This document shows, one piece after another, positions 8,913 through 16,615 of a DNA stretch of 64,000 nt. The translations under genes and the position numbers were made by a program. The notes beneath the pieces were generated by a model that worked only from the letters and a program-made list of their open reading frames with translations, was not told the origin of the DNA and did no database searches. Position 1 is the first letter of the stretch. Each line of letters opens with the position of its first letter. Source of the DNA: Williamsia sterculiae (GTDB lineage Bacteria > Actinomycetota > Actinomycetes > Mycobacteriales > Mycobacteriaceae); assembly GCF_900156495.1 (NCBI RefSeq), contig NZ_FTNT01000003.1, forward strand, positions 372,001 through 436,000, read 5' to 3'.

Positions 8913-8948
8913 TCGATCCCGACCACCCCGCCCGATATCGCTCTGCGG

Positions 8949-10115
8949 CTACGGCGTTTCGGCGCTGCTGCGCGGATCGATGAGGATCTTCGCGTGTGCC
9001 TCGGGGTCGGACAGTGCATCGAATGCGGCTGCCACACCGTCGAGTCCCACGGTGCCGGTGATCAGGGGACTGACGTCGACTCGACCGTTCGCCATCATCG
9101 TCAGGGTGTCGTGGAATTCTCCTGGGTCGTAACCGAACACGAATCGGAAGTCGATCTCTTTGTTCCCCGCCATGGCCGGGAAGAACGTGTCCGGTTCCAT
9201 ACAGACCCCGACGACGACCACGCGTGAACGTAGGGGAGCAGCGTTGATGATCTGCTCGATCATCCCGGGTATGCCAACACATTCGAACACCACGGGGCCC
9301 TCGGGCACGGCGTGCAGCCGCTCGGCCAGTCGGAAGACCCGCCACCACGGAAATCGTGCCGGCAATCTGCGGAGTCGTCCCATCGTCTGCACGCCGAGCC
9401 CCAGCAGGTCCGACACCGAGCGCAGTTCGTTGCGGCCCGGTGAGTAGGCATCCCACGGATCTTCGACCCTGGGATCCACCACCACGTGCGCGCCCATCTT
9501 GGTCGCAAGCTCGCGCCGACCGGGGGAGAAATCGCTGGCCACGATGGTCTTGACCCCGCTGGCCCGCAGCATGGCGATCACCGCGAGACCGATGGGACCG
9601 CAACCGATCACGATGGCGGTCTGACCTCGACCGACCTCCGCGCGCCGTACCGCATGCCACGCGACCGCCATCGGTTCGGTGAGTGCTGCGTCCGCGTCGT
9701 CGAGTTCGTCCGGTACGGCCATGGTCATCGCCTCCTGCACCACCACGTGCTCGGCGTACGAGCCGGGCGCATGTGCGGAAAGCCCGACCAGGTGCGGCTT
9801 GTCGTCCACCGCGACCGTCGGCAACGACACCACGCGCGTACCGAGAGGCCACCGCTCACGACAGCCCGGGCCATACGCCGCGACGGTGCCGACGAACTCG
9901 TGGCCGAGTACTACGCCCTGGTTCATACGCATGAAGTCGGGATAACCCGCCCTCGCGGCCATATCGGCCACCGTGTCGGCGTGACGCCGGGCGTGCAGGT
10001 CGGAGCCACAGATCCCCGATCTGGTGACATCGAGGAGAACGTGCCCGCGCCCGGGTGTCGGTGTGGGGAGTTCTTGGACGGTCAGCCGTCCCTCAGCGCA
10101 CACGACTGCTCTCAT
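8949..10115 (-). CDS. Zinc-dependent MDR-family alcohol dehydrogenase
   Basis: A 388-residue medium-chain dehydrogenase. The catalytic zinc ligands are present: Cys in SGICGSDLHARR and His-Glu in VVLGHEFVGTVAAYG. The nucleotide-binding Rossmann motif is AIVIGCGPIGLAVIAML. The lobe that in classical alcohol dehydrogenases carries four structural-zinc cysteines here holds at most one Cys, so the structural zinc is probably absent. A NAD(P)-linked oxidation of an alcohol or polyol is likely; the substrate is not readable. It is transcribed on its own, followed by convergent spacing to the methyltransferase remnant. The start ATG 10115 begins directly with the conserved MRAVVCAEG. Confidence 0.85.
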   Translation of the reverse strand: MRAVVCAEGRLTVQELPTPTPGRGHVLLDVTRSGICGSDLHARRHADTVADMAARAGYPDFMRMNQGVVLGHEFVGTVAAYGPGCRERWPLGTRVVSLPTVAVDDKPHLVGLSAHAPGSYAEHVVVQEAMTMAVPDELDDADAALTEPMAVAWHAVRRAEVGRGQTAIVIGCGPIGLAVIAMLRASGVKTIVASDFSPGRRELATKMGAHVVVDPRVEDPWDAYSPGRNELRSVSDLLGLGVQTMGRLRRLPARFPWWRVFRLAERLHAVPEGPVVFECVGIPGMIEQIINAAPLRSRVVVVGVCMEPDTFFPAMAGNKEIDFRFVFGYDPGEFHDTLTMMANGRVDVSPLITGTVGLDGVAAAFDALSDPEAHAKILIDPRSSAETP

Positions 10116-10204
10116 CGACCTGCTTCACCTCACGTTGTGCGGGCCCTGTGACCACGAACCCACGGAACCGACCCGGGTGGGGCACATTGCTGCACCGCCC
10201 TTTC

Positions 10205-10236
10205 GGGTGACGCTACACGTGGCGTCGAGGTCACCC
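10205..10236 (-). terminator. Weak hairpin at the 3' end of the MFS gene
   Basis: GGGTGAC (10205-10211) pairs with GTCACCC (10230-10236) across an 18-base loop. The stem includes the stop codon of the minus-strand MFS gene. Short and without a U-tract, so only a candidate. Confidence 0.3.
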
Positions 10237-11487
10237 GTGCTGATCTGTGGACGGGGCCTTGTGTGGCGCCCTCTGTTGATGCGGATTTGTCCACACCACC
10301 ACCGTTCCGATCAGCGCCATGACGACGCCCACCCAGACGGGTGAGCGCCAGCCGAGGCCCGCGGCGATGGTGAGACCACCGAGGGCCGACCCGATGGCGT
10401 TGCCCAGGTTGAAGGCCGCGATGTTGGCTGCGGAGGCCATGGTGGGGGCGTCACCGGCGAAGCGCATCACCCGGAGTTGGAACGCCGGAGTGGTGGCAAA
10501 GCCGATCACTCCCATCACCAGCAACAGCACGGCGACCGGAACTCGCCACGCCGCGAGCAGCGCGTAGGCCAACAGCACGATCGGCAGCAGCACGGAGAGG
10601 GTGCGCAGTGTGATGGTCAGGTTGCGATCCGCGGCCCGCCCGCCCACGAAGTTGCCGGCGAACAGCCCGATACCGAACAGCACCAGCAACCACGGGACCG
10701 CACCTTGGCCGTACCCGGTGACATTGCGTACCAACGGTTCTACATAGATGAATGCCCCGAAGAGCCCGCCGAACACCGACATCGTCATCAGCATCGACAC
10801 GATCACCTGTCGGCGTCTCAACACCGAGAACTGGTTGCCCACGGCCACCGGCGGAGCGGGTAGCCGTGGCACGAGCGTCGCGACACCGACGATGGCAACG
10901 ATGCCGATCGCGCTGATCACCCAGAACGCGCTGCGCCAGCTGAGTTGTTGGCCGATGAACGTGCCGAAGGGCACCCCCAAGACGTTGGCCAGGGTGAGCC
11001 CGCCGAACATCACGGCGATGGCGCTGGCCCTGCGTTCCTTGGGGACCAGGTCACCGGCGACGACGGCGCCGATCCCGAAGAATCCGCCATGACACAGGGC
11101 CGTGACCACGCGGCCGAGGACCGCTATCCCGAACACCGGGGCGACGGCGGTCAGTGAGTTGCCGATCACGAACAGGATCAGGAGGACGAGCAGAGCCGTC
11201 TTCGGCGGTCGTCGGGACAGCACGGCGGTCACGGTGAATGCCCCGACCACCACGGCCAGGGCATAACCCCAGATCAGCGAGCCGGCGGTGGGGACGCTGA
11301 CGTGCAGGTCGGCGGCCACCGAGCTGAGCAGTCCGGCGATGACGAACTCCGTGAGTCCGATACCGAACCCGCCGACGGCCAGGGCCAGCAGGCCCGGGTG
11401 CATCCGTCGTGCCGAGGCGGGTGCCGACCGGACGACGACGCCGGCGCGCGGATGCGATGTTGATGTGGGCAGGGGTGAGCTGTCCAT
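10231..11487 (-). CDS. MFS transporter, drug/sugar efflux (AraJ/Cmx-like)
   Basis: A 418-residue, 12-helix major facilitator. The first helix and loop read LALAVGGFGIGLTEFVIAG, the hallmark of the AraJ/Cmx/CmlA DHA1 efflux group. Motif A-like LSRRPPKTALLVLL and the helix-5 glycine-rich stretch GGLTLANVLGVPFGTF (motif C-like) are also present. It likely exports a drug or small metabolite by proton antiport across the inner membrane. The XRE-type regulator gene lies 37 bases upstream on the same strand, suggesting co-transcription and local control. The start at ATG 11487 leaves a ~28-residue cytoplasmic lead before helix 1. Confidence 0.85.
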   Translation of the reverse strand: MDSSPLPTSTSHPRAGVVVRSAPASARRMHPGLLALAVGGFGIGLTEFVIAGLLSSVAADLHVSVPTAGSLIWGYALAVVVGAFTVTAVLSRRPPKTALLVLLILFVIGNSLTAVAPVFGIAVLGRVVTALCHGGFFGIGAVVAGDLVPKERRASAIAVMFGGLTLANVLGVPFGTFIGQQLSWRSAFWVISAIGIVAIVGVATLVPRLPAPPVAVGNQFSVLRRRQVIVSMLMTMSVFGGLFGAFIYVEPLVRNVTGYGQGAVPWLLVLFGIGLFAGNFVGGRAADRNLTITLRTLSVLLPIVLLAYALLAAWRVPVAVLLLVMGVIGFATTPAFQLRVMRFAGDAPTMASAANIAAFNLGNAIGSALGGLTIAAGLGWRSPVWVGVVMALIGTVVVWTNPHQQRAPHKAPSTDQHG

Positions 11488-11524
11488 GGGGGTCTCCCTT
11501 GGATCGGTGGTGGAACCGCGTGGG

Positions 11525-12376
11525 TTATCCGGTGATGGTGCTGCTGGCCAGCAGACTCATGGCGTGATCACTGCTCGAGCCGGGTTCGGCGTACTGCAGC
11601 AGCAGGAAGTGACCGTCGCCCTCCGGCAGGTGTAGGACCTCGAAATGCAGGTCGATACGTCCGACCGCGGGATGGTGGTAGAGCTTGGTGCCGTGGGTGC
11701 AGAGGACGACGGGGTGCTCCGCCCACAGACGTGCGAAATCATCACTGGCGACACTGAGTTCACCGACCAGGCGCTGCAGATCCTCCCTGCTCGCGTGCAC
11801 CGCGCCGACGTATCGCAGCGACGCCACCGCCAGGACGGCCTCGTACTCCCATTCGCGATACAGGCTGCGGGAGGCGGGATCTGTGAACAACAGAGCCACC
11901 TTGTTCGGTGGGTGGTCACCGTACGGGGCCATCGGATCGAGGTGCGAGGCCATCAGAGCGTGACCCAGCCGATTCCAACCGACGATCTCCTGCGAGGGCG
12001 ACATGGCCATCGCGGCGACGTCGGTCATCCGATCCAGCAGCGTGGCGATATCGGTGCGCAACCGCGGCCGGGCCGACTGCGCCGGAGCCGCGTGTCCCAC
12101 CGCCACCCGCTGTAGATGAGCTCGCTCCACATCGTCGAGTCGGAGCGCCCGGGCGATGGCGTCCAGAACCTGCGAGGAAGGGTTGGTCGCCAACCCCTGT
12201 TCGAGACGCGTGTAATACGTCAGCGAGACCCCGGCCGCTTCCGCGAGCTCTTCACGGCGCAGCCCGGGAACCCGACGCAATCCGAGGCCGGGTGCGCCCA
12301 GCGCCGACGGATCGGCGGCCGCGCGCCGGCTCCGGAGGAATCCGGACAGCTGCTCGGTGTCATGCGCGTTGGTCAT
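11525..12376 (-). CDS. XRE-family regulator with MmyB-like ligand-binding domain
   Basis: A 283-residue transcription factor. Residues ~10-80 are a helix-turn-helix of the type LRRVPGLRREELAEAAGVS followed by LTYYTRLEQG. The rest (ARLRTDIATLLDRM-like start, then MAMSPSQEIVGWNRLGHALM and KVALLFTDPASRSLYREWE) is the MmyB-like C-terminal domain, a PAS-like fold common in actinobacterial and Streptomyces regulators. The C-terminal end reads LHFEVLHLPEGDGHFLLLQY. ATG 12376 is chosen; the open frame further upstream adds unrelated residues. It precedes the MFS gene and probably controls it, inferred from position only. Confidence 0.85.
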   Translation of the reverse strand: MTNAHDTEQLSGFLRSRRAAADPSALGAPGLGLRRVPGLRREELAEAAGVSLTYYTRLEQGLATNPSSQVLDAIARALRLDDVERAHLQRVAVGHAAPAQSARPRLRTDIATLLDRMTDVAAMAMSPSQEIVGWNRLGHALMASHLDPMAPYGDHPPNKVALLFTDPASRSLYREWEYEAVLAVASLRYVGAVHASREDLQRLVGELSVASDDFARLWAEHPVVLCTHGTKLYHHPAVGRIDLHFEVLHLPEGDGHFLLLQYAEPGSSSDHAMSLLASSTITG

Positions 12377-12459
12377 GCCCTCATCGTGGCGCAGCCGGTG
12401 ACGATGTGCCTGTCCCCGTCGGTGACAGGCACGCGAAGGCATGGGTTGGACGATCCAGC

Positions 12460-13038
12460 TCAACCCAGAGTGGCAGTGGCCGCGCGAAGCTCATGGAGCG
12501 CGGCGATGGCGTGGTGAGCCAGATCCCGGGGGTCGTCGGGGGTCTGTTGAGTCCACGCGGCATAACCCTGTTTGAACGCCAGCAGTCCCAGCTCGGCCGC
12601 GAGATGCGCCGTGGTGGTAGGAACACCGCGCGTGATCAGGGCCTCGGCCATCGCGGTGGCCAGTCCGACACTTTTCAAGGCATCGCGCTCCTGCAGCTCG
12701 GCGCTGGCGGCGACCGCGGCCTTCAGCCGGGGGCCGAGCTCACGGTTCAGCGGGCCCATCTCCGCCGACGCCCGCCGGAGTCCTTCGGCGACGGCCTCGA
12801 GCGGTGTGCCGCCGGACGGTGCTGTGACGATGCCATCGGTGAGCAACTGGCTGAGTGTCTCCTGTCCGGCCACCAACACCTCACGCTTGTCGGCGAAGTG
12901 GCGGAAGAACGTGCTGCGCGTGACCCCGGCGCGCTCGGCGATCTGGGCGACGGTGGTCGCGTCGTAGCCCTGTTCGGTGAAGAGGTCGACGGCCGCGATC
13001 ACGAACCGTTCCCGTACACCCGGTTCCCATCGACCCAT
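12460..13038 (-). CDS. TetR-family transcriptional repressor
   Basis: A 192-residue TetR regulator. The N-terminal helix-turn-helix reads RERFVIAAVDLFTEQGYDAT then VAQIAERAGVTRSTFFRHFA. The C-terminal ligand domain is alpha-helical and unlike any family I can name. It is divergent from the NAD(P)-binding protein gene at 13129, with 90 bases between starts. Two near-identical palindromic sites lie in that gap, so it likely represses the neighbour and itself. The start ATG 13038 is directly preceded by the shared control region. Confidence 0.88.
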   Translation of the reverse strand: MGRWEPGVRERFVIAAVDLFTEQGYDATTVAQIAERAGVTRSTFFRHFADKREVLVAGQETLSQLLTDGIVTAPSGGTPLEAVAEGLRRASAEMGPLNRELGPRLKAAVAASAELQERDALKSVGLATAMAEALITRGVPTTTAHLAAELGLLAFKQGYAAWTQQTPDDPRDLAHHAIAALHELRAATATLG

Positions 13039-13061
13039 GCGTGCACTCTAACAATTGCCAC

Positions 13062-13109
13062 GAGACACATGTCGCATGACTTGCTACCGTGATGAGACAG
13101 ATGTCCCAT
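13062..13109. promoter_or_regulatory. Pair of TetR-type operators between divergent genes
   Basis: Two 16-base copies, GAGACACATGTCGCAT (13062-13077) and GAGACAGATGTCCCAT (13094-13109), differ at two positions and are spaced 32 bases, about three helical turns. Each contains the inverted repeat GACA-NN-TGTC. They occupy the promoter gap between the TetR gene and the gene at 13129. Confidence 0.55.
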
Positions 13110-13128
13110 CACTCGTCGAGGAGTTCTC

Positions 13129-14010
13129 ATGCACGTATTCGTCACCGGTGGCACCGGAACCATCGGGTCGGCTGTGGTCGACGAGTTGCTCGCCAACGAT
13201 CACACCGTCCTCGCGTTGGCGCGCTCCGATGCGTCGGCCGACGCGCTGGCGAGGGCGGGTGCCGAGGTGGTGCGCGGGACGATTGCCGACCTCGACACAC
13301 TCAGCACGTCGGCGGGGCGAGCCGACGGTGTGATCAGTCTGGCCTTCACCCCCGATTACGACACCCCCGACGGACTGGCAGCGGCTGTGGTCGAGGAGGG
13401 CGCGGCGCTGGCGTCCCTGGGGGAGGCCTTGCTGGGCAGCGGCCGGCCGATCGTGACGGTATCCGGGACACCATGGATTCCGGGCCGCCTGTCGACCGAG
13501 CGCGACCCGCTGCCGGAGGAAGGTCCGGTGGGAGGTCGCGCCGTGTCGGTGAACCGATTGCTGGAGTTGTCGTCCCGTGGCGTCCGTGCCGTCGCTGTTC
13601 GGATGCCGCGAACCGTCCACAATCGGGGCACGGGTGGATTCGCGGGTCTGTTGACCGAACAGGCGCGCCGGACAGGGGTCGCCGGGTATCCCGGTGACGG
13701 CGCACAACGCTGGCCGGCTGTGCACGCTCTCGACGCCGCGGTGTTGTTTCGGTTGGCGCTGGAATCCGCGCCTGCGGGAACCGCATGGCATGCGGTGGCC
13801 GACGAGGGCGACGCAGTCCGTGACATCGCCTCGGTGATCGGACGGCGGCTCGATCTGCCTGTGGAGTCCGTCAGCGAGCAGAGTCTCGGGCCCTTCGGAC
13901 CGGTGTTCGCGCTCGACCAGCCGGCGTCGAGTGCACACACTCGCGAGACCCTCGGGTGGGAGCCCGTTCATTTAGGTCTCCTGGAGGATCTGGAGAACAT
14001 CGAGCCCTGA
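13129..14010 (+). CDS. NAD(P)-dependent epimerase/dehydratase-like (atypical SDR) protein
   Basis: A 293-residue extended/atypical SDR. It opens with the nucleotide-binding motif HVFVTGGTGTIGSAVVDELL, followed by LALARSDASADALARAGAEVV. The central part reads SLAFTPDYDTPDGLAAAV. There is no clear YxxxK catalytic pair, so it may bind NAD(P) as a reductase or sensor rather than act as a classical dehydrogenase. Similar proteins next to TetR regulators are often stress-induced reductases. It is the probable target of the divergent TetR protein. A GAGGAGTTCTC purine-rich site lies just before ATG 13129. Confidence 0.78.
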   Translation: MHVFVTGGTGTIGSAVVDELLANDHTVLALARSDASADALARAGAEVVRGTIADLDTLSTSAGRADGVISLAFTPDYDTPDGLAAAVVEEGAALASLGEALLGSGRPIVTVSGTPWIPGRLSTERDPLPEEGPVGGRAVSVNRLLELSSRGVRAVAVRMPRTVHNRGTGGFAGLLTEQARRTGVAGYPGDGAQRWPAVHALDAAVLFRLALESAPAGTAWHAVADEGDAVRDIASVIGRRLDLPVESVSEQSLGPFGPVFALDQPASSAHTRETLGWEPVHLGLLEDLENIEP

Positions 14011-14022
14011 TCGCGATCCTCG

Positions 14023-14583
14023 TCAGCCGAGTCGTCTCAGTGCTGTGATCCGTCGTTCCGCCCGTGCCGGCAACGTCGCCTCGAATTCGGCCTGCTCCTC
14101 GGGTGTCATCGCGAAGCCCACCATCCACCGCGGTTCCACGCGGAAGATCGCGATGCCGTCGGCCATGTCGGACAGCGGCATCCCGTACACCTCGCTCAGA
14201 TAGGCGTCGATGCGCGTGAACTCCTGGCCGTGCACGGCGACCGCGTCACCGTGGGTCCAGATGCCGTATCCGTCGCGCGGCGTGTACGCGACGCTCACCG
14301 CCGGACGGGCGAGCAGGTCCCGGGCCTTCACCGCCGACGACGCCGTGGAGAAGTACCACGTCGCGTGGAGGAAGTGGCCGTCCACCGCGGACAATCGTGG
14401 GACACCCGCACGGCTGACGGTCGCGACGTCGAGGACGACGACGTCGTCGAGATCCGTACAGATGCGTTCGGCGGACAGCCGTCGCTCGGTGGAGACGATG
14501 TCGGTGAGGTGGCGTGTGCGCCCACCCGCGCTCCGGTCCAGCAGTTCCTGGAGGGCCTCGAGTTCGTCGGTGGTCTCGTTCAT
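14023..14583 (-). CDS. Pyridoxamine 5'-phosphate oxidase-family (split-barrel) protein
   Basis: A 186-residue split-barrel flavin/F420-binding protein. Typical segments are VVVLDVATVSRAGVPRLSAV near the N-terminus, FLHATWYFSTASSAVKARDL, RPAVSVAYTPRDGYGIWTHG and the late IFRVEPRWMVGF. The cofactor (FMN or F420) and substrate cannot be decided from sequence. It converges on the epimerase-like gene with 12 bases between stops, and lies just downstream of the broken MBL gene on the same strand. Confidence 0.78.
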   Translation of the reverse strand: MNETTDELEALQELLDRSAGGRTRHLTDIVSTERRLSAERICTDLDDVVVLDVATVSRAGVPRLSAVDGHFLHATWYFSTASSAVKARDLLARPAVSVAYTPRDGYGIWTHGDAVAVHGQEFTRIDAYLSEVYGMPLSDMADGIAIFRVEPRWMVGFAMTPEEQAEFEATLPARAERRITALRRLG

Positions 14584-14600
14584 GCGCTCATCATCGTGGG

Positions 14601-15332
14601 TCAGCGATCCCAGGGATTTCGGACGGGCTTGCCATGACCCGGCAGCAACGTCTCGATCGGCAGGTCTCGCAGCCGCCGCTCAGTCTGTGCCGCCGCCGCC
14701 CCATCGACGCAGCCGGGTGCGAACACCGGCCTCGTGTTCACGGTGATGATCGCGTCACCCGAGAGCAGTGTGCGGGTGGTGGGGTGCCAGAACGAGACAT
14801 GATCGTCGGTGTGGCCGGGTGTCGCGATGACGAACCACCCTCTCGCGCCGGGTAACTCGTCGCCGTCGTTGATCGGAGTGCCGGGTGGCTCGCCCCGCCA
14901 CAGCATTCCACGAAAGGTTCCGAAGCCCGACGTGGCCGCAGCATGCACGAATCCCGTTGCCGCACGGAGGTCGAACGGCTGTCTCATGATGATCGGTCAG
15001 GTCCGGGCAAGCTGGCGGACACTCGGCGTGCGAGGTGTGGCGCCGTCGAAATACGCCATCGTTGCCGCGGGTAGATGAACGGGGACGCCATGTCTGTCCG
15101 CCAACCAACTCGCACCTCCCACGTGGTCGGCGTGACCGTGCGTCGCGGTCACACCGGCGATTCGACCCGGCAACGACGGCAGCAGTTCGTCCAGGTCGGT
15201 GGTGATCCGCGGGATGCCGGCGTCGACGACGACGAGGCGACCGCCATCACCCGCTATGAGATACGTGTTGAAGCACCAGCGGGACAGTCTCAGGACACCG
15301 ATGTCGGACAGGTGCTCGGTGATCAAAGCCAC
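14601..15332 (-). pseudogene. Metallo-beta-lactamase-fold hydrolase interrupted by an in-frame TGA
   Basis: The first half, from GTG 15332 (preceded by GAGAGGAA), encodes LRLSRWCFNTYLIAGDGG, VVVDAGIP and the metal motif VTATHGHADHVGG, then stops at TGA 14997-14999. Three codons later, in the same frame, the second half continues with MRQPFDLRAATGFVHAA, the ligand-bearing VIATPGHTDDHVSFWHP, SGDAI and LLPGHGKPV. Both halves together are one normal MBL domain of ~243 residues. The stop follows LART and precedes PIIM; a TGG (Trp) to TGA change would explain it. It sits downstream of the flavodoxin gene. Substrate unknown. Confidence 0.8.
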
Positions 15333-15463
15333 GACGAATTCCTCTCGGTGATCCAGAGAACGGGCGGGCACGGACTCGGTGTCGGGATCGTGTTGATCGA
15401 CGGCACCGTGTCGGCTCAACGACCGATCGCCGCCCGCGGTTCCGACACGGCTTCCGTATCCAC

Positions 15464-15940
15464 TCACTCTGTCGCGTTCGCGCGGTGTTTCAAGCGCCGC
15501 GCCACATCATCCGCTCGATCCAGGTCCGCCGCATCCGGTCGATCTTTGTTGAGGCCGCCCACCACCCGCGTCGGCCCCCAGGTGTCGTAACCGCGGAGCA
15601 GCAACGTCTCCTCGACGGTGAAGCCCCTGCGTCGTAGCTCACCGGTGAAACGATCGACATATCGCCGAACAGGCGGCTGGGGCAATCCGCTGGTTGCGAA
15701 GACGAACGCGCGTCGCCCCGACATGTCGGACAGACGACTCACGCATTGCCGTAGTTCGGCCGCGAAATTCATGAAGTAGATGCCGCTGCCGAAGCCGACG
15801 AGATCGGCCGAGGCCACAACGTCGGGGGTCGCGTCCTCAGGGGTGATGATCGCCGCATCCAGCTCCTCTGCGAACACGTCGGCGACCCGCCGCGTGTTCT
15901 GATGCGGCGAGCGTGAGTGCGAGACGATGATCGTTGTCAT
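15464..15940 (-). CDS. Flavodoxin-domain protein
   Basis: A 158-residue flavodoxin-fold protein starting at ATG 15940 with GGAGAGG seven bases upstream. It opens TTIIVSHSRSPHQNTRRVAD, where the short loop is the FMN phosphate-binding site, followed by ADLVGFGSGIYFMNFAAEL and RRAFVFATSGLP. This matches actinobacterial flavodoxin-domain proteins resembling HemG-type protoporphyrinogen oxidase or stand-alone flavodoxins. It probably carries electrons on FMN in the cytoplasm; a partner is not evident. A longer ORF reaching 16123 is not used because it lacks family character. The downstream MBL gene is broken. Confidence 0.75.
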   Translation of the reverse strand: MTTIIVSHSRSPHQNTRRVADVFAEELDAAIITPEDATPDVVASADLVGFGSGIYFMNFAAELRQCVSRLSDMSGRRAFVFATSGLPQPPVRRYVDRFTGELRRRGFTVEETLLLRGYDTWGPTRVVGGLNKDRPDAADLDRADDVARRLKHRANATE

Positions 15941-16216
15941 GAGTGGTCCTCTCCGATAGCTGATGCGACTCCGACCCAATAGACACCGCTCGCACTGCTG
16001 GTGTGACAGCTTTGGTGGCATGCCTTGCGTGCAGCGGCTCGAACTGATCTGAAGGTCGGGACTCCGTCGGGTCCTCGGCGCTCGGTGACCACAACGCCCT
16101 CGAGTGAGGGGAATGGCGCCCACGGGTCACAGACAGCGACGGACAACTTGACCTCAACCACGGTTCAGTTGCTGAGGTAGCAGCATGACTATCGCACCCA
16201 CCTCGGCCGCACGACG

Positions 16217-16603
16217 GTGTGCCACGTGACCGTCGCATCCACCTGGGAGATTTTCCCGGACGATCTCGGTCCGGCGATTGATTTTTACACTCGAGTCCTG
16301 GGTTTTGACATCATCCGCGATTGTCGAGCCGACCCGGACCCCTACGCCGCACTCCGTCGTGGTGACGCCGTCATCGGGTTGTCACCGCGATCGCTTACCG
16401 GCGACCGACGGCACCGGCGACCACCCGTCGGCGTGGAGCTGGGGATCGAGGTGGATGATCTCGACGCGGCATACGCAAGAGTGCGCACCGAAGGCTGGCG
16501 CGTGGAAGAGCCGATAACCCAGCGCCCCTGGGGCGTGCGCGACTTCCGGATTCTCGACCCGGACGCCTACTACCTGTGTATCCGTGAGCACGAGTACTTG
16601 TGA
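16217..16603 (+). CDS. VOC-family (glyoxalase/bleomycin-resistance) protein
   Basis: A 128-residue VOC protein: TWEIFPDDLGPAIDFYTRVL, then GFDIIRDCRADPDPYAALRR, VGVELGIEVDDLDAAYARV and RPWGVRDFRILDPDAYYLCI. The closing pattern WGxRxFxxxDPxG-like and E-H near the end are typical of bleomycin-resistance-like VOC domains. The start could be GTG 16217 or GTG 16226; neither has a strong ribosome-binding site. It converges with 12 bases on the ABC gene at 16616. Substrate unknown; a resistance or dioxygenase-type role are both possible. Confidence 0.75.
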   Translation: MCHVTVASTWEIFPDDLGPAIDFYTRVLGFDIIRDCRADPDPYAALRRGDAVIGLSPRSLTGDRRHRRPPVGVELGIEVDDLDAAYARVRTEGWRVEEPITQRPWGVRDFRILDPDAYYLCIREHEYL

Positions 16604-16615
16604 ACCACAGCGTTC

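Noticed and set aside
14997-14999. TGA in the MBL gene as a selenocysteine codon
   Set aside because: No SECIS-like hairpin directly follows and the position suits Trp; a nonsense mutation is simpler.
15937-16161. A 74-codon minus-strand ORF whose stop overlaps the flavodoxin ATG (ATGA)
   Set aside because: The overlap is suggestive, but the peptide has no recognisable character, no good ribosome-binding site and no known partner; the flavodoxin has its own strong SD.
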